A DNA stretch of 64,000 nucleotides from Trebonia sp963767685 (lineage in GTDB: Bacteria > Actinomycetota > Actinomycetes > Streptosporangiales > Streptosporangiaceae): assembly GCA_963767685.1 (NCBI GenBank), contig CAVYEZ010000004.1:1-64000 (forward strand), written 5' to 3'. This document shows positions 9,111 through 17,991 of this stretch, in pieces. The notes below the pieces were generated by a model. That model had not been told where the DNA came from. It did no database searches and worked only from the letters and a program-made list of their open reading frames with translations. The number at the start of each line of letters is the position of its first letter. Position 1 is the first letter of the stretch. A program made the translations under genes and the position numbers.

Positions 9111-10394
9111 TCAGTTGCCGGCTGGGCTACTGCTTGCCGAGCGCGTGGGGCTGCCGGCACCGGTGCTTGAGGCCGTACCGCCCGAGGGAATTGTGACCGC
9201 CACGGAAAGGCCGCCGTCATCCCTGGAGCGGGCGGTGACCGCGCCGCCGTGGATAGCGGTGATCGACGCGACGATGGCCAGGCCGAGCCCGAAGCCTTCG
9301 TGGGTCGTACGCTCCCTGAGCCGCTCGAACGGCTGGAAGATGCGGTCGGCGTCAGCCGGACTGACGACCGGGCCGGTGTTGGCCACGGTCAGCTGGCTGC
9401 CGCCCGCCGTGATGCGGGTGCTGATCCAGATCTCGCCGGCGGCGAGGTTATACCTGACCGCGTTGTCCACCAGGTTCGCGATGAGGCGCTCGGCTAGCAC
9501 CGGGTCGCCCGATATCACCGCGGGCTCCAGCGTGGCGTGCACCCGCTGGCCGCCCAGGGCGGTGGTGTCGAGGACGTCTTCTGCGACCGTGGCCAGGTCG
9601 ACCTCTTCATGAACCCTGAGCCCGGCCTCGTTGCGCGCGAGGATGAGCAGCGCGCCGATGAGCTGCTCGGCGTGGTCGACCTCCGCGCGGATATCGGCCG
9701 CCATGCCGCGCAGGTCGCCGGCCGTGCTGTCCGGGTTGCCGAGCACCACATCGACGGACGCGCGCATGACGGCGAGCGGAGTGCGCAGCTCGTGGGAGGC
9801 GTTGGCGATGAACCGCTGCTGGCTCTCGAACGCGGCCTGGAGCCGGGCCAGCATCTCGTCGAACGTCTCCGCCAGCTCGCGCAGCTCGTCGCGGGGACCG
9901 CTCGGCGCGACCCGCGCCGACAGGTTGCGCTCCGACGCCGCGCGGGCGGCCGCGGTGATCAGCTGCACCGGGCGGAGCGTCCGCCCGGCGAATACCCAGC
10001 CTAGAATCGCGGCGAGCGCGATGACCACGGCCAGCGTGATCAGTGAGTACTGCAGCAGATGCGACAGGGTGAGGTCACGCTGGTGTTGCGCGGCCTGCAG
10101 CGCGGCCTGCTGCTGGAGGTGTGCGGCCTGCTGCTCCAGGTAGGAGGCGCACTTGGCCAGGACGCGTTTGTCGATATAGGCGCCCGTCTGCTGGGACTGG
10201 CACTGCGCCGCGATGCTGGCCGGAGCATCGCCGCCGGCAAGGGGCTGCTGGGCATTCCCCTGGCCCTGCGCGGTCACCGCCAACCGCGCCATCAGCGTGT
10301 AGCTGACCGCAACGACGATCGCACCGCACGCGGCGAACAGGCCGGTGTACAGCACGGTCAGCCGCGCCCGGACGGTCAGTCGAGGGCGGCTCAC
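9111..10394 (-). CDS. OmpR-type sensor histidine kinase
   Basis: Intact 427-residue membrane kinase. TM1 covers about residues 15-38. A Gln-rich extracytoplasmic loop with two Cys (QCQSQQTG, AKCASYLEQQA) follows. TM2 is SLITLAVVIALAAILGWVF, then a HAMP segment (RTLRPVQLITAAARA). The His box is NASHELRTPLAVMRA, the N box is ANLVDNAVRYN and the G2 box is GFGLGLAIV. The G1 box is altered (VANTGPVV in place of DTGxG), so ATP binding may be atypical. Its start overlaps the stop of the response regulator (ATGA). It probably senses envelope stress or a substrate of the neighbouring exporter operon. Confidence 0.92.
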   Translation of the reverse strand: MSRPRLTVRARLTVLYTGLFAACGAIVVAVSYTLMARLAVTAQGQGNAQQPLAGGDAPASIAAQCQSQQTGAYIDKRVLAKCASYLEQQAAHLQQQAALQAAQHQRDLTLSHLLQYSLITLAVVIALAAILGWVFAGRTLRPVQLITAAARAASERNLSARVAPSGPRDELRELAETFDEMLARLQAAFESQQRFIANASHELRTPLAVMRASVDVVLGNPDSTAGDLRGMAADIRAEVDHAEQLIGALLILARNEAGLRVHEEVDLATVAEDVLDTTALGGQRVHATLEPAVISGDPVLAERLIANLVDNAVRYNLAAGEIWISTRITAGGSQLTVANTGPVVSPADADRIFQPFERLRERTTHEGFGLGLAIVASITAIHGGAVTARSRDDGGLSVAVTIPSGGTASSTGAGSPTRSASSSPAGN

Positions 10395-11041
10395 ATCCGG
10401 TACCCCTTCCCTACCACGGTCTCGATCAGCGGCGGGTCGCCGAGCTTGCGCCGCAGCCTGGCCATCGTCACCGAGACGATGTTGCTGAACGGGTCGGCAT
10501 TGGCGTCCCAGACGTGCTCGAGCAGTTCCTCCGCGCTGACCAGCGCGCCGCCGGCGGCCAGCAGCGTCTCCAGGATCCCGAACTCCTTGCGAGTCAGGGA
10601 CAGCGGGCTGGCGCCCCGGCTGGCGCGGTGCCTGGCGCGGTCCACGGTCAGGTCACCGCGGCACAGCACCGGCGGCGCGGACGGCGCACGGCGCGACAGC
10701 GCCCGCACCCGGGCGACGAGCTCGGTGAACGCGAACGGCTTGCCGAGGTAGTCATCCGCGCCGAGTTCCAGCCCGTCGACCCGGTCATCGACGCCGGCGG
10801 CGGCGGTGAGCATGAGGATCCGCGGGCCGCCGCCGGCCAGGGTGCGGCACACCCGGTCACCGTGCATCACCGGCAGATCACGGTCGAGCACGATTACGTC
10901 GTAGGCTGCCTGCGCGGCGGCCTCGAGCGCCGCCGCGCCGTCATAGACGGCGTCGACGGCCATCCCGGCCTGACGCAGCCCCTGAGCGATCCGCCCGGCC
11001 AGCGTCACATGGTCCTCGGCCACCAGCACCCGCACACACAC
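10391..11041 (-). CDS. OmpR-family response regulator
   Basis: About 217 residues, intact. The receiver reads RVLVAEDHVTLAG with phospho-Asp in VIVLDRDLPVMHGD and the conserved Lys in LGKPFAF. The winged helix ends FSNIVSVTMARLRRKLGD and VVGKGYRM. GTG at 11041 (or 11035) is the likely start. An in-frame ATG at 11065 would add an unnatural MSCRPAHN leader. It is coupled to the kinase by a 4-base overlap and divergent from the lipoprotein/ABC operon, which it probably controls through the GACATC repeats between them. Confidence 0.9.
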   Translation of the reverse strand: MCVRVLVAEDHVTLAGRIAQGLRQAGMAVDAVYDGAAALEAAAQAAYDVIVLDRDLPVMHGDRVCRTLAGGGPRILMLTAAAGVDDRVDGLELGADDYLGKPFAFTELVARVRALSRRAPSAPPVLCRGDLTVDRARHRASRGASPLSLTRKEFGILETLLAAGGALVSAEELLEHVWDANADPFSNIVSVTMARLRRKLGDPPLIETVVGKGYRM

Positions 11042-11060
11042 ATTGTGCGCCGGCCGGCAT

Positions 11061-11095
11061 GACATCCGTGCGACATCGCCGGTAGCACTGATGTC
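11061..11095. promoter_or_regulatory. Tandem GACATC sites, probable response-regulator operator
   Basis: gacatc occurs at 11061 and 11072, an 11-bp period typical of OmpR-family tandem sites. The inverted form gatgtc lies at 11090. The sites lie between the divergent regulator and lipoprotein genes. Binding by the adjacent regulator is inferred from position and spacing. Confidence 0.5.
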
Positions 11096-11122
11096 ACCCG
11101 GCCGAGCGTATGAATTGCGAGC

Positions 11123-11722
11123 ATGAGGCCAACCCCATGCCGTGATTCGCGATGGCGACGGACCGCGGCCGCCATCATCGCCGCGACCGTCCTGGCCCTG
11201 CTTGCGGCGTGCAGCGGCAGCTCGTCATCCACCGGTGCCGGCGGCACACCGAACGCGGCACAGGCGGCGAGTTCACCGTCGGCGGTCGTCTACTCCCGCT
11301 GCGTGCGCTCCCACGGCGTGCCGAATTACCCAGACCCTGGCAGCGACGGAGCCCTCCCGAAGGGCAACGCCCAGCAGTTCGGCGTCAGCAGTTCCCAGCT
11401 CCAGGCGGCCGAGAGCGATTGCCGGAACCTGTACCCGGCCAACGACGGGGCGATACAGCAGTGCGAGACGACCGGCGACTGTCCGCAGGCCGTGGTGCAG
11501 CGGGCGCTGAACATCATGCGGGAGTACGCCCAGTGCCTGCGCTCCCACGGGGTGCCGCACTGGCCCGACCCCACCCTCGATTCCGAGGGGCAGCCCTCTT
11601 TCGATGTCAGCGCAGCCGGCCTGAGCCACCAGTACACCCATTCGCCAGCGTTCGAATCCAAGGACAGCGAATGTGAGCGCCTGGTAGGCGGCTCGGCCGG
11701 TGTACCCGTGCCGCTGCGGTGA
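11123..11722 (+). CDS. Lipoprotein with duplicated CxRSHGVPxxPDP motif
   Basis: Intact 199-residue exported lipoprotein. The signal peptide ends in the lipobox LALLAAC (Cys near residue 30), followed by a Ser/Gly-rich tether. The body is an internal duplication: YSRCVRSHGVPNYPDPGSDG in the first half and YAQCLRSHGVPHWPDPTLD in the second. Each is followed by a Cys (SDCRNLYP; DSECERLV). The repeated Cys/His motif could bind a metal or haem, or form disulfides. It is the first gene of the operon with a membrane-fusion protein and a MacB-like ABC exporter, so it is probably an accessory outer-face component. No function is established. Confidence 0.8.
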   Translation: MRPTPCRDSRWRRTAAAIIAATVLALLAACSGSSSSTGAGGTPNAAQAASSPSAVVYSRCVRSHGVPNYPDPGSDGALPKGNAQQFGVSSSQLQAAESDCRNLYPANDGAIQQCETTGDCPQAVVQRALNIMREYAQCLRSHGVPHWPDPTLDSEGQPSFDVSAAGLSHQYTHSPAFESKDSECERLVGGSAGVPVPLR

Positions 11723-11768
11723 GACCGCGGAAAGGCACTGCCGCACAAAGCGTAAGGAACGGAGACGG

Positions 11769-12952
11769 ATGGTGAGTAAGACGGTTTCGCGCGGCCAGGA
11801 AGCCGGGCATCTGGCAGGGATCCCCTCGGGGCAAGCACCGCCGGGCCGCCCGCGTAGCCGCGGCCGCTTGGTGGCCCTGGGCGTGGTGGTCGCGGTGGCG
11901 GCCGGGGCGGTGGCGGCATGGCGGGCGGGGGCATTCTCCCCGGCAGGCTCGCCGGGAACCGGGCAGCAGGGGGCGCCGCCGCCGGCGACGAAGCCGGTGA
12001 TGCGGGAGGACCTGTCGGCGACCACGCCGGTGACCGCGACGCTCGGGTACGCCGGGTCCTACCCGGTCACCGGGCACGGGGACGGGACGCTGACCTGGCT
12101 GCCGTCGCCGGGGCGGGTGATCGGTCAGGGGCAGGCGCTTTACCAGACAGGAAACGGCAGCCCGGTGGTGCTGCTGTACGGCAGTGTGCCTGACTGGCGG
12201 ACGCCTGGACGGAGGGCACGACCGGGGCGGACGTGGCACAGCTCAACCACGACCTGGTGGCGCTCGGCTACGCCGGCCGCGCGGATGTCGCGGCGCTTGG
12301 CTGGGACTACTACTCCTGGGAGACGGCGCACGGCGATGCAGAAGCTGGAAGGGCACCTGGGGGTCTCCGCCCCGCCAGGGTCGCTGTCGCTGGGGCAGGT
12401 GGTGTTCGAGCCGGAGGCGCTGCGGGTCGCCCAGGTGACCGGGCAGGCTGGGCGGCCCGGCGTCCGGGCCGGTGCTGACGGCGACCTCGGACCGGCACGT
12501 GGTGACTATCTCGCTGGATGCCTCCGCTCAGTCGGAGGTCAAGGCGGGTGACGCGGTGACGCGTCACGCTGCCGGACGGGACGACCACGCCGGGCGTGGT
12601 GTCCTCGGTCGGCACGGTGGCGACCACGCCACGTCCGGATCCGGGGCAGGGCACCGAGCACGACGATCCCGGTGCAGGTGAAGCTCACTGACCCGGGCGC
12701 GGCCGGCCGCCTGGACCAGGCACCGGTGACGGTGTACATCACCACCGCAAGCGTGCGGAACGCGCTGGCGGTGCCGGTGACGGCGTTGGTTGCCCAGGCC
12801 ATCGGGAGGGTACGACGTGGAAGTCGTCGAGCCCGGGGAACACGCGGCGCTGGGTGCCGGTGACGCCGGGGATCTTCGACGACAACTCCGGCCTGGTGCA
12901 GGTGACCGGGGGGCTGGTACCCGGGCAGAGCGTCGTGGTGGCGGCGTCGTGA
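11769..12952 (+). CDS. Membrane-fusion (HlyD/MacA-like) protein with peptidoglycan-binding-like segment (frameshifted)
   Basis: N-terminal anchor LVALGVVVAVAAGAVAAW, then a Gly/Pro-rich stretch and a domain with GYAGSYPVTGHGDGTLTW and VIGQGQALYQTGNG, the lipoyl-like half seen in MacA-type adaptors. After a frame change near 12200, QLNHDLVALGYAG and WDYYSWET resemble a peptidoglycan-binding helix pair. Further pieces (EPEALRVAQVTG, LAVPVTALVAQ, VQVTGGLVPGQSVVV) come from different frames, so at least four indels are present. The stop TGA at 12950 overlaps the ATPase GTG start. The protein links the inner-membrane MacB-like exporter with the wall or lipoprotein. Confidence 0.7.
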
Positions 12953-13703
12953 GCGACGGCGCCCGGGTGGCGTCGGCCGCCGGGACGTCGCCCGCGCGGC
13001 TCGCGCCGGCGCCGGTGCTGGAGCTGGAGCGGGTGTCGAAGGTGTACCAGGGGCAGCCGCCGGTGCGGGCGCTAGACGAGGTGAGCCTGGCGGTGACGGC
13101 CGGGGAGTTGACGACGATCGTGGGCCCGTCCGGGTCGGGCAAATCCACGCTGCTGCACCTGATGGGCACCCTGGACCGGCCCACCACCGGGCACGGTCCG
13201 GGTCACCGGCCTCGATATCGCGGTGCTGACCGACCGGGAGTTGGCCGCACTGCGGGCGTCAAGGATCGGGTTCGTGTTCCAGCAGTTCTTCCTCGCCGAG
13301 CACCAGACCGTGCTCGGCAACGTGGCCGACGGGCTGCTGTACGCCGGGGTCCGCCGGAGCGAGCGGCGGCGGCTGGCGCTGCACGCCCTGGACCGGGTCG
13401 GCCTGGCGCACCGGGCCGCCGCCCGGCCCACCCAGCTGTCAGGCGGGGAACGGCAGCGGGTCGCGATCGCCCGGCGGTCGCGGGCGCGCCCGCCGGCGGT
13501 GCTGGCCGACGAGCCCACCGGCAACCTGGACTCGGCCACCGGCGCGTCCATCCTGGCCCTGCTGGAGGAACTCAACGCTGGAAGGGACGACGGTCATCAT
13601 CATCACCCACGACCACGCGGTCGCCGCCAGGACGCGGCGTCGCATCGAGATGCTCGACGGGCACGTCGATCGCCGACAGCCTTCCAGGGAGTTCGGACAC
13701 TGA
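12949..13703 (+). CDS. MacB/LolD-type ABC ATPase (frameshifted)
   Basis: GTG start at 12949 overlaps the adaptor stop. Walker A is VGPSGSGKSTLLHLMG. An extra G near 13191 (accgggcacg) shifts the frame, which continues TGLDIAVLTDRELAALR, FVFQQFFLAEHQTVL, LSGGERQRVAIAR and ADEPTGNLDSATG. A second extra G near 13580 shifts it again to TTVIIITHDHAVAARTRRRI. It ends near 13703. About 245 residues, normal for the family. It energises the following FtsX-like permease. Confidence 0.85.
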
Positions 13704-14965
13704 CCACCACGTCCGGCGCGGCCAGTGCCGCACCGGCCGTGCCGTCACCCGCACGGCTGAGTCCCGCAGACCTGGCCGCCCTGGCCAGCATCGGGCTGCG
13801 GACCCGCAAGCTGCGCGCCGGGCTGTCCGCGCTAGGCATCGCGATCGGTGTCGCCGCGGTCGTCGCCGTCCTTGGCCTGGCCGCCTCCTCCCAGGCCGCG
13901 GTGCTGAACGAGATCGCCAGGCTGGGTACCAACCTGCTGACCGTTACCAACGGGCAGGACCTCGCAGGCAGCACCGCCGAGCTGCCGGTAACCACGCCCG
14001 GCATGATCGCCCGGCTGCCCGGCGTCACCGCGGTGCAGGACACCGGCACGGTCAGCGGCGACTAACGTTTACAAGTCGCCGCTCATCCCCTCGGTCGAGA
14101 CCAACGCCATCAGCGTGGACGCCGCGACGCTCGAGCTTGCCCGGCCGTCGCGGCCACCGGCATCGCTCAGGGCCGGTACCTCAACGCCGCCACCGCCCGC
14201 GAGCCCGTCGCGGTCCTCGGTGCCACCACCGCTCAGCTGCTAGGCATCGACCGGATCGGGCCAGGGACGCGGATCTGGGTCGGCCCGAGCCCCACGGGGG
14301 GCCAGTGGTTCTACGCGGCAGGCATCCTCAGCCCCAGCCCGGCCACCTATGCGCCGGAGATCGACTCGGCGGTCCTGGTCGGCTTCCCCGCCGCGGAGAA
14401 GTACCTGAACTTCGACGGGCACCCGACGACGATCTACGTCCGCACCACTCCGAATGACCGGGCCGTCACCACCACCGTCGACAACCTGCTCGCCGCGCAG
14501 GCCAGCCCGGAAAACCCGGGCCAGGTCAACGTCTCCCAGCCGTCGGCCGCGCTCGCCGCTCAGGCCGACGTCAAGGGCGCGCTCGACATCCTGTTCCTCG
14601 GCCTCGGCGCGGTCGCACTGCTGGTCGGCGCGATCGGGGTGGCCAACATCATGATCATCTCCGTGCTCGAGCGCCGCCAGGAGATCGGGCTGCGCCGCGC
14701 CCTAGGTGCCACCCGCGGCCAGATCCGCGTCCAGTTCCTCGCCGAGGCCGTCATGTTGTCCCTGGCCGGCGGAGCCGTCGGCGTCATCGTCGGCGCCGCC
14801 ACCGTCACCGCCTATGCCCGCACCCACGGCGAGGCCGTCGTCATCCCGCTCGACGCCTGGGCAGGCGGGCTGGCCGCCGCGGTCATCATCGGCGCCCTGG
14901 CCGGGCTGCTGCCCGCCATCCGCGCCGCCCGCCTGTCGCCCACCCAGGCGCTCTGGAGCATCTAA
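13699..14965 (+). CDS. FtsX/MacB-like ABC permease (frameshifted)
   Basis: Starts close to the ATPase stop (exact start uncertain; the first clear residues are LTTTSGAASAAPAVPSPARL). An N-terminal helix GLSALGIAIGVAAVVAVLG is followed by a large periplasmic domain (LGTNLLTVTNGQDL, PGMIARLPGVTAVQDTG). Two compensating indels lie near 14064 and 14145. The C-terminal half is typical FtsX: LLVGAIGVANIMIISVLER, RRQEIGLRRALGATRGQIRV, VIIGALAGLLPAIRAARLSP, ending QALWSI. About 420 residues. Together with the lipoprotein, adaptor and ATPase it forms a MacAB-like exporter under the divergent two-component system. Confidence 0.85.
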
Positions 14966-15287
14966 CAAAATTTCGCGGTGCCACGCGTCCGTGACTTCGC
15001 GACCTGAACCCATTGATCGCGGTCACGGACCGGCCGGCCCGGTGCTCGCCTGGCGCTTTCTGCCGCTGAGTTCGCCGAGGTGCGCCCGGGCGGTCATGCA
15101 AGCCCTGAGCTCCCGCAGGACACGCGCCGTTACGGCGAGATCGCGCAAAAAAACTGGGCAAGGCAGCGAACCGAACGCCCTGGATGTTCGTCCCAGTATT
15201 AGGAGAGAGATCGCGGTTTCACCTACTATGTGGATCGCGCGGGTTCGCTTATGTTTGTGCGTGCCTGAATGGGGGCGATTTTCACCG
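14966..15287. other. Intergenic region before the kinase operon
   Basis: No gene. A 9-bp inverted repeat (gtccgtgac 14987-14995, gtcacggac 15022-15030) may end the ABC operon. An A-run lies near 15148 and a TACTATG element near 15225 could be part of the kinase-operon promoter. The tract gggggcga at 15271 is the ribosome binding site for the ATG at 15288. Confidence 0.4.
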
Positions 15288-16933
15288 ATGGACCGGGTCC
15301 TTGCCGGACGTTACGAGCTTGAGGTCCCGCTAGGCCGCGGCGGGTCGGGTGAGGTCTGGCGCGGCCGGGACATGGCGACACACCGGCCCGTTGCCGTCAA
15401 GCTCGTTGAGCTTTCGCTGATCGACGACCCGGGCACGCTGGCGGAGACGATCGGCCGGTTCCGGCGCGAGGCCACGGTGATCAGCGGGCTGCGGCACCAG
15501 AACATCGTGGGCGCGCTCGACGCCGGCCGCATGGCCAACCAGCTGTTCATGGTCATGGAACTGGCGCCGGGCATCTCCCTGGCCAGCATGATGGACGAGC
15601 GCGGCGCGCGGGGGATGGGGCTGTTCCCCGTCAGCAGCGTGCTCCGCATCGCCGAGCAGGTGTGCGCCGGCCTCGCCGCCGCGCACGAGGCGGGCGTCGT
15701 GCACCGTGACATCAAGCCGAGCAACCTGATGGTGACACCGCAGCTCGGCGTCAAGATCATCGACTTCGGCATCGCGCGGCTGCTCGCCGACAACTCCCCG
15801 CGGCTGACGCTGCCCGCGCAGACGGTCGGCACCATCGCGTACATCTCGCCCGAGCAGGCCCAGGGCCTCGACGTGGACGGGCGCGCCGACCTCTACTCGC
15901 TCGGCTGCGTGCTGTACCAGTTGCTGTCCGGGCGGCCGCCGTTCTTCTCCACCCTGCCCGGCGCGCTGCTCATGATGCAGGTCATGGACAGGCCCACCCC
16001 GCTCAACGTGGTCCGGCCCGACCTTCCCGCCGGGCTTTCCGAACTGGTCGGCGACCTGATGGAAAAGGAGCCGGCGGCGCGGCCGGCGACCGCGGCCGAG
16101 GTCGCCAGCAGGATCGCGGCCATCGAGCAGCACGCTCGGCGCCGAAGAGCCTGAGCACGAGGCCGACCGGGAGACGATCAGGGCCGGTGACCATCGCGGC
16201 ACGGCGGGCGACACCCGGCTGCGACGAGGGCTGGCCGCAGTCGGGCCGGTCCACCGTCCTTAGCCCGGAACGGATGACCGGCCCGCCTGGGCCCGGCGTT
16301 CCCGGCAGCCGCCGCGTGGGAGTCGCGGGCCTCGCCTGGGCCCGCCTGGCCCGCCTGGCCAGCCGCCGGCGCCGTCCCCGGTGCCGTCCCAGCCGGGCCC
16401 GCCGGTCGGTCGGCGCCGCAGGCGGCCACCGGAAGGGCAGACTCGGCGCCCGAATGGCCCGTGGCCAGCAGCGCGGGCCCCGCCGGTCCGCCTGGCGCGG
16501 CGTGGTCAGCACCCTGGTCACCGCCGCCATCGTGGCCGGCGTGGGGGTCTACCTCTGGGAGCGGGCCCACCAGACGTTGAAGATCACCGACGTCAAGGTC
16601 ACGGCCGCCAAGCAGTCGGTGGGATGCAACGGCACGGCGGACATCATCGGCACGATCTCCACCAACGGTCACGGCGGGCCCATCAGCTACCAGTGGGTCC
16701 GCGGCGTCGCAAGCGGATGCGCCGCTCGTGGCCGACGACGCCAGCGGCAGCGATACGGTGCAAGTCACGCTGAAGTGGGCGTTCCACGGCAAGGGAACTG
16801 GGCAGGCCGTCGCCGAGCTCCGCGTCCTCGACCCTCAGCAGGACGAGTCCAGCATTATCTTCCCTATTCCTGCCCCAAGTGAGACCGGCGTGAAGGTCAC
16901 CCGCTGCGTCCCGCTCGCCGGCCAGGGGCGTGA
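15288..16933 (+). CDS. Receptor Ser/Thr protein kinase A with YxW ectodomain (frameshifted)
   Basis: The kinase domain (residues 1-280) is intact: GRGGSGEVW, VAVKLVEL, VVHRDIKPSNLM, IIDFGIAR, GTIAYISPEQ and a YSLGCVLYQLLSGRPPF helix. The frame first breaks near 16150. The following Pro/Gly-rich linker is spread over frames. It leads to one membrane helix (VVSTLVTAAIVAGVGVYLW, near 16505) and an external domain ITDVKVTAAKQSVGCNG, GPISYQWVRG, VQVTLKWAFHGKGTGQAVAE, LRVLDP. The likely stop TGA (16931) overlaps the GTG start of the next gene. About 540 residues. The external domain is related to those of kinase B downstream. Confidence 0.8.
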
Positions 16934-17509
16934 TCGCCAGGTACGGGGCCCTGGTCGGCGTCACCGCCGCCCGCGACCCCGACCCGACCCGCTGCTCAGC
17001 GCGCTCGACCGAGGCCGCCGCGTCAGCCGGCGACGGCGGCGACCTGGTGGTCAGGGCCGCGCGGGCCGCTCTCCGCGGCCGCGGACAGCCCGCCTGGGCC
17101 TGCGCGGGCGTCACGGCGGACGGCGGCGTGGCCGTGCAAGTCCACGGCCGCGCGGTCGCCACCGTTCGCGTCGACGGGGGCCCGGAGGTCACGCTCACCG
17201 CCGGCGACTCGGTGACCCCGGTGAGCAGGAAGTTCACCGGGGCGACCGTGACCCTCGGCCTGGCCGTCGGCGCGACGGCGCCGCCCGACCCCCAGTTCTG
17301 GCTCGGCGACGGCGTGGTGTGCGGCGGCGGCCTCGCGGTGACGGTGACCGCCGACGTGCCCGCGATGGCCACGCCGGGGCGGGACTGCCAGTCGGCAGGG
17401 CCCGGTCGGCTGGCACCCGCCGACGGCTGACGCGCCCGCCCTCGACGACGCCTGGCGGCCGTCACGCGGGCGGACGGTCACGGCGGCAGGGATCGCGGGC
17501 GAGCGATGA
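16930..17509 (+). CDS. Unknown protein of the kinase/FHA operon (one frameshift)
   Basis: I do not recognise this protein with confidence. GTG at 16930 overlaps the kinase A stop. The frame reads RYGALVGVTAARDPDPTRC, LVVRAARAALRGRGQPAWAC, AGVTADGGVAVQVHGRAVAT, VTPVSRKFTGATVTLGLAV and DPQFWLGDGVVCGGGLAVTV. Near 17400 the frame changes, and the protein probably ends TVTAAGIAGER, with its stop overlapping the ATG of the FHA gene. About 192 residues, no membrane helix or signal peptide. The strand pattern weakly resembles a PP2C phosphatase fold, but the Asp motifs that bind metal are absent. A degenerate phosphatase-like partner of the kinases is only a guess. Confidence 0.5.
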
Positions 17510-17991
17510 CCGCGCACGCCGTCCTGGTGGACGGGGTGCTATGCGCCAGGGACCACTTCAACGACCCGGCCGCGCGGGCCTGCCGGCAGTGCGGGATCGG
17601 CCTCGACCAGCCGCCGAGAAACTTCACGCGGCGCCCGCGTCCGCCGCTTGGCGTGCTGGTGCTCGACGACGGGACCAGCGTCCCGCTCGACGGGGACTAC
17701 GTGCTCGGGCGGGAACCGACGTTCGACAGCGACGTGATCGAGGGGCGATCGCGGCCATTGCGGATCAATGATCCGAATGGCACCGTATCCCGACTGCACC
17801 TACGGATATCCTTGGTCGGCTGGCAGGTCGAGGTCAGCGACCTTGGGTCGGCGAACGGGTCAGTTCTCCAGTCGTCGGACGGTGAGCGCGCGCTCCCTCC
17901 GCACGAACCGACGATGATCGAGCCGGGCGCGCGGATCGGTATCGGGCACCGAAGCATGCAGTACGTGGCTTACCAAGGAGTTCTCCCATGA
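17506..17991 (+). CDS. FHA-domain protein with N-terminal zinc-ribbon-like motif
   Basis: Intact 161-residue cytoplasmic protein. The N-terminus has VLCARDHFND and RACRQCGIGL, a Cys-x(12)-Cys-x2-Cys arrangement. The FHA domain follows: YVLGREPTFDSDV, VSRLHLRISLVGWQVEVSDL, GSANGSVLQS and IGIGHRSMQYVAY. The Arg, Ser and Asn residues that read phosphothreonine are present (GRE, SRLH, NGS). It starts in a 4-base overlap with the unknown protein and ends in a 4-base overlap with kinase B, so it is made with both. The obvious role is to bind phosphothreonine on one of the two kinases. Confidence 0.9.
   Translation: MTAHAVLVDGVLCARDHFNDPAARACRQCGIGLDQPPRNFTRRPRPPLGVLVLDDGTSVPLDGDYVLGREPTFDSDVIEGRSRPLRINDPNGTVSRLHLRISLVGWQVEVSDLGSANGSVLQSSDGERALPPHEPTMIEPGARIGIGHRSMQYVAYQGVLP

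Noticed and set aside
12949..13703. Programmed ribosomal frameshifting as explanation for broken genes
   Set aside because: The breaks lack slippery heptamers and downstream structures, occur in unrelated genes, need several shifts per gene, and usually correspond to one extra G or C.
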